Source: Patescibacteria group bacterium (lineage in GTDB: Bacteria; Patescibacteriota; Patescibacteriia; 2-12-FULL-60-25). Taken from it: 56,836 nucleotides of DNA. Every line of letters starts with the position of its first letter. Position 1 is the stretch's first letter. Under the pieces are notes generated by a model. The model was not told the DNA's origin and did no database searches. It saw nothing but the letters and a program-made list of their open reading frames with translations. Of this stretch, positions 40,416 to 48,269 are shown piece after piece. Position numbers and translations under genes: made by a program. The DNA lies in assembly GCA_018063105.1 (NCBI GenBank), contig JAGOQX010000005.1, positions 1 through 56,836 of the forward strand. Direction: 5' to 3'.

Positions 40416-41702
40416 ATGATGCCCATCATCGCTCACATCGACATGAACTCATACTTTGCCTCTGTCGAGCAACAGGCAAATCCCTTCCTGCGTGGCCGTG
40501 CGGTTGGGGTGTGTGCGTATGCGCATGAGTATGGATGTGTGATTGCTGCATCTGTTGAGGCGAAGAAAATGGGGATGAAAGTTGGGATGACGGTGCACGA
40601 AGCGCGAAAGATTGTTCCGGGCGCGGTGTTTGTTCAAAATGATCCAGCAAAATATCGCGTTGTCACCTCACGTATTTTTGCGCTCTTTGATCAGATCACA
40701 GATCGAGTTGAGCATTATTCCATCGACGAAGCATTTTTAGATTTAACCGGTTGGTATCGCGACGAGGCAGAGGCGGCGTGGGCGCTGACGAAGGTTCGTC
40801 GCAAAATTCGGGATGAAATTGGCGACTGGTTGCGCTGTTCAATCGGTATCGCGCCAACTCGATTTTTGGCAAAGACCGCGTCAGATATGGAGAAGCCGAA
40901 TGGGCTGGTAATTATCAATGAACACAACCTTGATGAAGTCCTCGGACGCCTGGATTTAGAGGATGTTTGTGGGATTGGCCGAAAGATTCGTCGTCGATTG
41001 GAGCGATTGGGTATTCATTCATTGCTCGAATTGAAAAGCTATCCTGTTGAAAATCTCATCCGCGCATTTGGCATCAACGGTCTGTTTCTTTCCCACAAAG
41101 TTCGTGGAATTGAATTTGAACGGGTTCAGACAAATGACGATGCTCCAAAATCGATTGGTCATTCGTATTGCGTACCCGATCGAGTGAACAAAGAAGGTCG
41201 TGTCGTGTCCGTTCTCACGAAGCTAACAGAGCGTGCGGGGCGAAGATTGCGAAAATTAGATTTGTTGGCCGGCACGGTCTCGGTGATGGTCGGATTTCGC
41301 ACAGGACCAGATACGAAACCAAGCGGACCATTCTGGCAGCCGGCGATCGCGTCCGGCGGGGGCGATTATATCCACCTCGGCGAGCCCGTAAGTGATTCGA
41401 TGACGTTGGTTTCGACGGCGTGCGATCTGCTTCGCGATGTGTGGAAGAATCAATCTGTGAATTTTCTAGCCGTCACACTCTCTGATCTTTCCGAGCCAAC
41501 CGCACAAGCTCGATTAGATGACAGTGTTAGCTCGTGGGATCGTCGAGGTGATCGGAGAGTGTCTGTTTCTCGTGCCATCGACGCCATCCGCGATCGCTAC
41601 GGCGATGAATCTGTTGTTCTTGGCTCCATGTTCGGCACCCACGAAGAAGCGCCGGATCGAATTGGGTTTCGGAAGGTGGATGGGGTGGAGTGCTCTCAGT
41701 GA
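40416..41702 (+). CDS. dinB: Y-family DNA polymerase (DinB/Pol IV-like)
   Basis: 428-residue translesion polymerase. D9 in 'AHIDMNSYFASVEQQ' and D104-E105 in 'YSIDEAFLDLTGW' are the metal-binding catalytic residues. The helix-hairpin-helix ('LDLEDVCGIGRKIRRRLERL') and little-finger domain follow. The extended C-terminal part ('RVSVSRAIDAIRDRYGDESV') is also seen in ImuB-like and Pol IV homologues; no beta-clamp QxxLF motif is obvious at the end. It lies behind lexA and is probably SOS induced, but no separate LexA box is visible upstream. Confidence 0.96.
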   Translation: MMPIIAHIDMNSYFASVEQQANPFLRGRAVGVCAYAHEYGCVIAASVEAKKMGMKVGMTVHEARKIVPGAVFVQNDPAKYRVVTSRIFALFDQITDRVEHYSIDEAFLDLTGWYRDEAEAAWALTKVRRKIRDEIGDWLRCSIGIAPTRFLAKTASDMEKPNGLVIINEHNLDEVLGRLDLEDVCGIGRKIRRRLERLGIHSLLELKSYPVENLIRAFGINGLFLSHKVRGIEFERVQTNDDAPKSIGHSYCVPDRVNKEGRVVSVLTKLTERAGRRLRKLDLLAGTVSVMVGFRTGPDTKPSGPFWQPAIASGGGDYIHLGEPVSDSMTLVSTACDLLRDVWKNQSVNFLAVTLSDLSEPTAQARLDDSVSSWDRRGDRRVSVSRAIDAIRDRYGDESVVLGSMFGTHEEAPDRIGFRKVDGVECSQ

Positions 41703-41790
41703 TGAATCAGGTGTTGCCTTGTGTGTACAGACAATATATTAAACCTGTATAATTGCATTACAAATATATTATTCATGTAATTTCAGATAT

Positions 41791-42399
41791 ATGCCTGGTT
41801 ATAAGGAAATCCCTGGTTCCGCGGATGCAAAAAGTTCTATGGAATCGGAAATGGTTAGATTGAATGAACAGAGTAATGAAGATGAGGCACGTGCAAACGA
41901 CATTGTTTCGGAGTACGGTGATGTCCTTCGAGGTGTTGATGCGTTGTTGCGTGAGTTAAAAGGATGGGCCGTTGTTGAGAATCTTTCTGAGGATGAAAAA
42001 GAAAAAATGAAGCAGCGTGGTGGAGATGTATTACTCTGCGCAGTGACCTTGTATGATGAAGATAGTGGATCAGAACTTAATAAGCGGAGAATGTTTACAG
42101 ACTTGGATTCTGCTGCCGCTGCAAAATTAAAAAAATTTTTCGAGCTGGTTCAGGAGGGGTCCGGTCTTGCGCATGAAGTTGTTCATTTGATGAACACGGA
42201 GAACCCAAAGCATCCGCTTTCAAAGGTGCTTTCAGAGATTATTTCGAATCGTGCATATGTTCCAGATATGTTTGATAGGTTGCCAGAATCTATTAACATG
42301 GGTGATGGGTTTAATACTCAGGATCTTCAGTCCGATGCGAATAATACGATTACGAAGCTGACGGTAGAGCCTATCGCAACGGTATTGGAGAGTGAATAG
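41791..42399 (+). CDS. unknown acidic soluble protein
   Basis: 202 residues, acidic, mainly helical ('LLRELKGWAVVENLSEDEKE', 'DLDSAAAAKLKKFFELVQEG'). No membrane segment, no recognised domain. An AT-rich segment with possible -10 elements precedes it and a clear terminator follows, so it is a single-gene unit. Similar small acidic proteins without family are common in this window. Confidence 0.65.
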   Translation: MPGYKEIPGSADAKSSMESEMVRLNEQSNEDEARANDIVSEYGDVLRGVDALLRELKGWAVVENLSEDEKEKMKQRGGDVLLCAVTLYDEDSGSELNKRRMFTDLDSAAAAKLKKFFELVQEGSGLAHEVVHLMNTENPKHPLSKVLSEIISNRAYVPDMFDRLPESINMGDGFNTQDLQSDANNTITKLTVEPIATVLESE

Positions 42400-42416
42400 T
42401 GAAGGCGTGCCAGCGT

Positions 42417-42452
42417 TGTAACCATCAGATTCATATCTGATGGTTTTGTTTC
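42417..42452 (+). terminator. rho-independent terminator
   Basis: AACCATCAGAT-TCAT-ATCTGATGGTT, an 11-bp perfect stem, then TTGTTTCTG. Confidence 0.85.
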
Positions 42453-42534
42453 TGCAAAGTATTGATCAAATGTTTTAATTATGATTAGGTAAAATTACGG
42501 TTCGTATTACCGAACGTAGAAGATAAGAGGTCCC

Positions 42535-43554
42535 ATGATAACTCAGTCTTCAGCGCTTGATGCTCGACTACGAATCGTTTGTCTCGGTGGGGGCACCGGC
42601 ACGTATTGCGTGCTTCGTGGCCTCCGGGAACATCCGGTCGACCTCTCCGCCGTCGTTTCCATTGCTGACAATGGCGGATCGTCCGGCATGTTGCGTGATC
42701 AGTATGGTGTGTTGCCTCCTGGCGATCTTCGGAACGCTATGAGTGCTCTTGCGCCGGATCCTGACATTCAAGAGATGCTCCGATTCCGGTTTACGACCGG
42801 CGGAATGAAGGGGCATACGCTGGGGAACGTCCTTCTCACTGGTCTTGAGCAGATAACCGGCGATCCGCTGCGTGGATTGCGGATGGCGCACAAGTTGTTT
42901 CAACTGAAGGGACGTGTGATCCCGGTTGCGACTCGTGCAGCGAATCTGCTTGCGGAGTTGATGGATGGGAAGATCTTGGACAGCGAGACGGTTATTGATC
43001 AGCCAACGAGTGATCGATCACCGATTCGTCGGTGCTACCTTGATCCGCCCGTCCAGGCAAATCCCGAAGCGCTTGAGGCAATCTCTGAGGCAGACATCAT
43101 CGTCATCGGTCCTGGTGATCTGTACACCAGTCTGGTTCCGGTTCTTCTTGTCGGTGGAGTTGCGAGTGCAATTCGCGACAGCAAAGCGATGTGCATGTAC
43201 GTCTTGAACTTGGCTACGCGCCGTGGTCAAACAACGGGATACTCGGGCAGAAATTTCTGCGATACGCTCGCAGCGTACATCGCTCCGGGTCGAATCGATC
43301 GAGTGCTGATCAATGACGCAAAGCCGTCACCCGAGGTCGTTGCGCGATACGTTGAGGCTGGTGAAGGCCTGGTAATCAATGACCTTTCGTCCGCTCCATA
43401 CACTGTGTGGTCTGGTCCGCTGATTTCGGATGAGATCGCTCGCCCAGAAGCCGGTGATCCTCTCGTCCGCAGTCTCTTTCGTCACGATTCCGCCAAGCTG
43501 GCTTCTGCAATCCTTGAGACCTATGCGGTCTGGAATGAGGGGCATGTGCTATGA
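42535..43554 (+). CDS. yvcK: YvcK/CofD-like protein (gluconeogenesis factor family)
   Basis: 339 residues. The Rossmann-like start 'RIVCLGGGTGTYCVLRGLRE' and 'IADNGGSSGMLRDQYGVLPP' followed by 'GDLRNAM' is diagnostic for the YvcK/UPF0052 branch of the CofD superfamily. YvcK binds UDP-sugars and influences cell-wall synthesis in Firmicutes. It shares a 4-base overlap with the HAD gene. The region just upstream has an inverted repeat GTTCG-N6-CGAAC (about 42500-42516), a possible operator. whiA and rapZ, often linked to yvcK, are not in the window. Confidence 0.95.
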   Translation: MITQSSALDARLRIVCLGGGTGTYCVLRGLREHPVDLSAVVSIADNGGSSGMLRDQYGVLPPGDLRNAMSALAPDPDIQEMLRFRFTTGGMKGHTLGNVLLTGLEQITGDPLRGLRMAHKLFQLKGRVIPVATRAANLLAELMDGKILDSETVIDQPTSDRSPIRRCYLDPPVQANPEALEAISEADIIVIGPGDLYTSLVPVLLVGGVASAIRDSKAMCMYVLNLATRRGQTTGYSGRNFCDTLAAYIAPGRIDRVLINDAKPSPEVVARYVEAGEGLVINDLSSAPYTVWSGPLISDEIARPEAGDPLVRSLFRHDSAKLASAILETYAVWNEGHVL

Positions 43555-44165
43555 AGCGCTGTCGATGGTTCTTTGACTTCGATCACACGCTCTACAACAC
43601 GAGCATCCTCAGCGTCATGATCCATCAGTATCTCATGGCGCTAGGCAGCTCGAAGCAGGAGATTGTTCAGACGGAAAGAACGTTGAATAAGACCGGGTAT
43701 TCATTCGCTCGTCACCTCGAGATGCTTGGATATCCTCTCGACGTTGTGCGACGTGAAGAGACTTCGATGTCTCATCTGTTGGATGCTGGAAATCAGATTC
43801 TCTTTCCTGATGCGCGTCATGTTCTTCAGGCCTTGTGTCGAACGGACGAATGCAACTTGCTGACATTCGGTGATCCTACATTCCAGATGAGGAAATACGC
43901 CGGTGCAACAGAGATTCATCGTTTCATCACGAATACTCATTTCGTCTGGCACGATCGATCAAAGGGGCGGGTCGTGGCTGAGTACGGATCAGACTGCCAG
44001 ACCCGTTTCGTCGATGATTCGCCAGAGCAGCTCCTGAGCGTTGCCAAGCACGCTCCTCAGGCAGAGCTCTTTCGGATGATGTGGCCACAAAACACGCGCA
44101 CGCCCCATCCGCTCGACAACGTCCGTTGGCGTGTTGTTCATTCTATCGAGGCTCTTCTCACTTGA
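43551..44165 (+). CDS. HAD-superfamily hydrolase
   Basis: 204 residues. Motif I is 'WFFDFDHTLYNTS' with D9 as nucleophile and D11 as general acid; motif IV is 'TRFVDDSPEQLL'. The cap between them is helical. Substrate is not predictable. Start overlaps the yvcK stop by 4 bases (ATGA), so the two are translationally coupled. Confidence 0.88.
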   Translation: MKRCRWFFDFDHTLYNTSILSVMIHQYLMALGSSKQEIVQTERTLNKTGYSFARHLEMLGYPLDVVRREETSMSHLLDAGNQILFPDARHVLQALCRTDECNLLTFGDPTFQMRKYAGATEIHRFITNTHFVWHDRSKGRVVAEYGSDCQTRFVDDSPEQLLSVAKHAPQAELFRMMWPQNTRTPHPLDNVRWRVVHSIEALLT

Positions 44166-44175
44166 TGCATCTACA

Positions 44176-44213
44176 AACGCCCTGGAACCTTCTAAGTTCT
44201 CAGGGCGTTTTTC
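44176..44213 (+). terminator. rho-independent terminator of the yvcK operon
   Basis: AACGCCCTG and CAGGGCGTT flank a 16-base loop and are followed by TTTCTG. Confidence 0.8.
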
Positions 44214-44238
44214 TGATCTATAGTGTGTTTCGTTGTGC

Positions 44239-45795
44239 CTAGAATCCGTATGTCTCATTCAACGTTCTAACGCGTTTGGCGATGTAGTCAAAATACGCCT
44301 GTCGTCGTTGCTCTTCATTCATCTGTTCCGCATGATGCGCCTGGACTGCGCCTAGTAATTGTCGGACGTGCATTCGAGCCCATTGAATTTGTCGCGGGTT
44401 TTCTTCGTAGCTGAGCCCTTCATCCACATGTTTGGTCCATCCTGCTTCTTGGCGGCATGCGATGTCGTGTTCACGCCAATTTCGAAGAAGCTTTTCTGAA
44501 AAATAGAGCTCGCGGTCTTCTTCTGATGAGAATTTGTCGAAGAGGGCGTCCATTTCAATGCCCAATTTTCCGTAATCAAGACCTCTTTGAATAGTTGTTT
44601 CTGATCGGAAATAGCGATACAGGTCATTCATGAGCGTTTCCCATTCGAGGTATTGGTAGTCCGGTTCCTTTTCAGGCGGCAATTGAACCTGTCGAATTTT
44701 TTCCGGGACATGCACGGCAATCGGTTCTCGTGTTCCTCGCTCCTCTGTTGGTGTTGTTCGAGGATCGTGAATTTCTTTTGGAATGTGTCCTTTTGGTGGC
44801 TCCGGCGCTTCGCGGACGGGATTGAGTACGGAGAGGGACAGTCCAAGGTGAATGATCGGTGCAGGGATCGTCACATCAATTGGCTTTCCAGCTTCGTATT
44901 CAATGGTTACCTGTACGCCGCGTTTGCTTTTTACGATCTTATCTAGTGCAGCCTTGTCTGCTTTTTTTGTAATTCGTCCGGTGTTGTATCGTTCGATTAA
45001 TTCGGCAGCGTCATGGTAGATGCTCGGTGTCACAATGCCGTATGTTCGCGCAAGCTTTCCAAGCTCAGCGATTTCATCTGCAGAAAATTGAATTTCTTCG
45101 CCCGTAATATGTTGTGAGGCTTGTTCCAGAAGTTCGTTTGAGACGTTGACCCCGCTTGATCGAAGGTTTTTGATCGCGTTTTCGCGACCTAAACGTTCAG
45201 CCACCTCTCTTGCACGTTTTTCTGCGAGTGTGACGTTTGGTTGATCAATCACGCCGGGTTTCACTGATTCGTGCGATGCGGATTCATGTTTGTATGCTTC
45301 AGGTGATGAAGATCCGGTGATCGATATTTTTGTGATACGCGTGTCACTCAGACCCAACGGTGCTTCTCCCGTTGTATTCATCCGTGATAGGTTCGATGCA
45401 AGCTCGTGTTCAATTTCTTGTGTGACAAACGTTCCCCATTTCGCATACGCGTCTTTGCTCTCAGAGCGGGCAGTATCAAATCCACGAGCGTAGGTCATTG
45501 GAATGCCTGAATTGAGCCCAACCGTAATGGCACCGTGATGCTCGATACGATCTTTTCCCATGACCATGTCTTTATTCAGCAGTTCAATTTTTCGAGGTTC
45601 ACCTGCAGAAGCTCCTTGTGTTATCCCATCCGGTCGATCATGAGCCTCGGCCTCTTTTCGAGGAACCATAGAAAGAACAAAACTGAGGAGTATCATCATC
45701 GCGATCTCTCGTTCTCGTCGTTTAAGCCGGCTTTCTGTTCCGCCTAGTTCTGCAGGTTTTGTAATTTTTGATCCCTCAAATAGATTTTTCGGCAT
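44239..45795 (-). CDS. unknown envelope protein with OmpA-like region
   Basis: 518 residues. A hydrophobic segment near residues 30-45 ('EIAMMILLSFVLSMVP') follows a basic N terminus, so the rest is probably outside or membrane-tethered. Residues about 150-215 have the OmpA-domain pattern: 'ITKISITGSSSPEAYKH', then 'VTLAEKRAREVAERLGRENA', the N-x2-L-x3-RA-x3-V layout that binds peptidoglycan. The C-terminal half is acidic and helical without a known domain. Peptidoglycan attachment is an inference from the pattern. Confidence 0.75.
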   Translation of the reverse strand: MPKNLFEGSKITKPAELGGTESRLKRREREIAMMILLSFVLSMVPRKEAEAHDRPDGITQGASAGEPRKIELLNKDMVMGKDRIEHHGAITVGLNSGIPMTYARGFDTARSESKDAYAKWGTFVTQEIEHELASNLSRMNTTGEAPLGLSDTRITKISITGSSSPEAYKHESASHESVKPGVIDQPNVTLAEKRAREVAERLGRENAIKNLRSSGVNVSNELLEQASQHITGEEIQFSADEIAELGKLARTYGIVTPSIYHDAAELIERYNTGRITKKADKAALDKIVKSKRGVQVTIEYEAGKPIDVTIPAPIIHLGLSLSVLNPVREAPEPPKGHIPKEIHDPRTTPTEERGTREPIAVHVPEKIRQVQLPPEKEPDYQYLEWETLMNDLYRYFRSETTIQRGLDYGKLGIEMDALFDKFSSEEDRELYFSEKLLRNWREHDIACRQEAGWTKHVDEGLSYEENPRQIQWARMHVRQLLGAVQAHHAEQMNEEQRRQAYFDYIAKRVRTLNETYGF

Positions 45796-45898
45796 AGATC
45801 TTCGTGTAAGTGAAATGAATGGAATAAGACTAGTATAGGTCAGTTGAATATAAAAAGGTACCTAGCGTAATAGGGTGGGGTAGTAATGTTATGTTTTT

Positions 45899-48166
45899 CT
45901 ACTTTTTTCCTTTTTGCTTGTTTTTTCCGCCTTGTCCACCAAATAGCTTACTCATGTCGAATGCTGATACATCAGCTGGTTTTGATGGAGCTTCCGGTGG
46001 TTTTTCTTCAACGGGCTTTGTTTCTTCTGCTGGTTTTGGCGTTGGCTTTTTGGTGATAGTCGGAGTAGTTTCTTTCTGAAGAGTAGAGAGTGCGTATGCC
46101 AAAGCACTATCGAATACAGCTGCTTTACTTAATCCGAATAGCTCATTGAGTGCTGAAACTTCTCCGGACCCGATTGTCTCTGAAAGTGCTGCCTGGCGTC
46201 GAGCGCGACCGTATGGCGCCTCATATTCGTTTTGTATTGTTCTGATCGCAAGGTCTAGGCCTAAGACTGACTTCGCACGTTCGGCGAGCGCAGCTCCAAG
46301 GGTTTCAGACTGCGTTAGTTCTTTTTCTTGTTTATATTCTGCTTTTTTGTTGCGCGCGTCTTCGGCATATGAAATGACCGGAACCGGAATCGTCTCATCT
46401 GTTGCTACTTCGGTTCGCGGAGCGTCTAATAGAGCTTCGACCTCATGAAGCAGTTCTTCTGTATTTGTATTCCAATGATTGTATTGATTGACCTTCCATT
46501 TTGATGGTTCTAAGTTCGTGCTGGCTGCCTCACGAACCTTTCTTGAAATGTCACGAGGAAGATGTCGAAAATTTGGGTGGTTTTGCAGTGCTGCGATAGC
46601 TATTTTGAGCTCTTCGGCCTTAGATTGTGCGATAGCTTTAGATTCGAAATAGGCCTTTTTATTCGCCCGAGCTTCGGCGATTTTTTGTTGAAATTCTGCA
46701 AGAGTTTTTTCAATTTCCAGTAATTTCGAAGAAACGCCTAAGTGGTTTTTTGCTTTTTTAGCCTCATTCGCTTTTTTGAGTAATGCAAATACCGCATAAC
46801 GACTTTCGTTTAATGGAAGAAATCGTTCTAATTGTTCTTGTTCGGCTGCTTCGTTTAGCGTTGTATATGTTTGTTCGTATTCAGGTAAGATTGCTGACCT
46901 TGTTTCTGCTGCTGCTGGGTCTGTTCGTTCCAGACCTAGCATGGCCGCAGCTCTAGCTTCTTCCATGCGCGCGTTCAGCGTGTCTAGAATTGTTTCGGTT
47001 TTTTTTCTGGCGGCTACCTCGTCTGGGTTAATGCCTTTTTCATTAAAATCCCCATAGATCGCTGGATCTGGCACGCCATAATATGAAAGATTGACCGCTT
47101 CAATCTTCGCCTTGTATTCCTCCATCTTTTTTTCCATCTCTCTCATTTCTAGTATGAGGTATGCTCGAGCCACCACATCTGCGGTATTAGAGAATGCGCC
47201 TCCAATAATGCCCTTATGTTCCGGCAAATACACATCAACACCATCACAAACTAGATAGCGCGCTGTGCGTGTTATGTTTGTGTACTGACCGGTTCCCCAT
47301 CGTTCATCTCCATAATGTCCCGTAACCTCTTCGCTCGCAGTATGGCTAATGGTTTTTAGGGTAATAGATTGTGCTAATCCGACAGTTTGTATGGTTTTAG
47401 GAATTTCATCTAGTACATGATCTATCAGTGCCTGTTCTGCAATTTTGAGTTTTCGTTCCGCGTTATGTACTGGGAGCTCTTTGAGTGAGGGCTTTAGTAG
47501 CGCGACTACTTTTTCTTGGTCTGAGGCATGTGAGCGAGATCCGACTTTCGTGAGTTGTGCTGGGGAAATAGAATATTCAGTGGAGTATTCGCCTCGGCCA
47601 AGTGTATTGAATTTACATGTAACAAGATCTTTAAATTCTATGTCTCCGTTCACTTCTATTGGATGGTCGGACGATATAACCCGTGAAGAAATGTTCTTAA
47701 CTTCAAATGGGATATCCGCTTCTATCAATTTCTCTGGGCGAACAGTTGCTTTTAGCTCATCTGCACCTTTTTTCCAAATCACAATGGCATGATCGAAATT
47801 GGCCTCCATGGAAAGGGGTTGTCCGAGGTCTTGAATTGCTTGCTTCCAGCTTGTTACCGAGATGCTGTGTGGACTTTCGGCGCTTAAACCCGTTGAAACA
47901 GGTGTTTCGGCTTTAAAGGCCGGAACGTACGAATAGCATTCCCATTTTCGTACAAGTGGATTGCCGCTAAGGCGCCCTACGAGATCAATTTTTAATCCAG
48001 CAGGTGTTGCGTTGAAACGAACTTCGGCTGCAAGACTGCCCGTAGCGGATTCTATTAAACGATGCAATTCGCTGTGTTTCTTTATGTCTGTTCCAGCACC
48101 TGGTTCTTTTTTAGGAGGTCCATTTTGGAATGGATTACTTGGTGTTCCGGGTTTAAATTTTTCCAT
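45899..48166 (-). CDS. large unknown soluble protein with coiled-coil centre
   Basis: 755 residues from the ATG at 48166; a TATACT lies 12 bases upstream, so the leader is very short. The N-terminal half is strand-rich ('AEVRFNATPAGLKIDLVGRL'); the middle is helical coiled coil ('ILEMREMEKKMEEYKAKIEA', 'LEIEKTLAEFQQKIAEARAN'). The C terminus is Pro/Lys/Glu-rich and ends 'GGQGGKNKQKGKK'. No signal peptide, no recognised family. Together with the 44239 gene it may be lineage specific. Confidence 0.75.
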   Translation of the reverse strand: MEKFKPGTPSNPFQNGPPKKEPGAGTDIKKHSELHRLIESATGSLAAEVRFNATPAGLKIDLVGRLSGNPLVRKWECYSYVPAFKAETPVSTGLSAESPHSISVTSWKQAIQDLGQPLSMEANFDHAIVIWKKGADELKATVRPEKLIEADIPFEVKNISSRVISSDHPIEVNGDIEFKDLVTCKFNTLGRGEYSTEYSISPAQLTKVGSRSHASDQEKVVALLKPSLKELPVHNAERKLKIAEQALIDHVLDEIPKTIQTVGLAQSITLKTISHTASEEVTGHYGDERWGTGQYTNITRTARYLVCDGVDVYLPEHKGIIGGAFSNTADVVARAYLILEMREMEKKMEEYKAKIEAVNLSYYGVPDPAIYGDFNEKGINPDEVAARKKTETILDTLNARMEEARAAAMLGLERTDPAAAETRSAILPEYEQTYTTLNEAAEQEQLERFLPLNESRYAVFALLKKANEAKKAKNHLGVSSKLLEIEKTLAEFQQKIAEARANKKAYFESKAIAQSKAEELKIAIAALQNHPNFRHLPRDISRKVREAASTNLEPSKWKVNQYNHWNTNTEELLHEVEALLDAPRTEVATDETIPVPVISYAEDARNKKAEYKQEKELTQSETLGAALAERAKSVLGLDLAIRTIQNEYEAPYGRARRQAALSETIGSGEVSALNELFGLSKAAVFDSALAYALSTLQKETTPTITKKPTPKPAEETKPVEEKPPEAPSKPADVSAFDMSKLFGGQGGKNKQKGKK

Positions 48167-48269
48167 AAGAATTTTATTCAGTATAGCATGCATGCTGATG
48201 TATTTTTTACATCAATAAGCTAGGCGATGTTGCGTCTTCCTTCCAAAATTGATAGCGTTGTCTGGCTGT

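Noticed and set aside
45899-48193. Start of the large unknown gene at 48193.
   Set aside because: The ATG at 48166 lies just after a TATACT -10 box; the longer start would be upstream of transcription.
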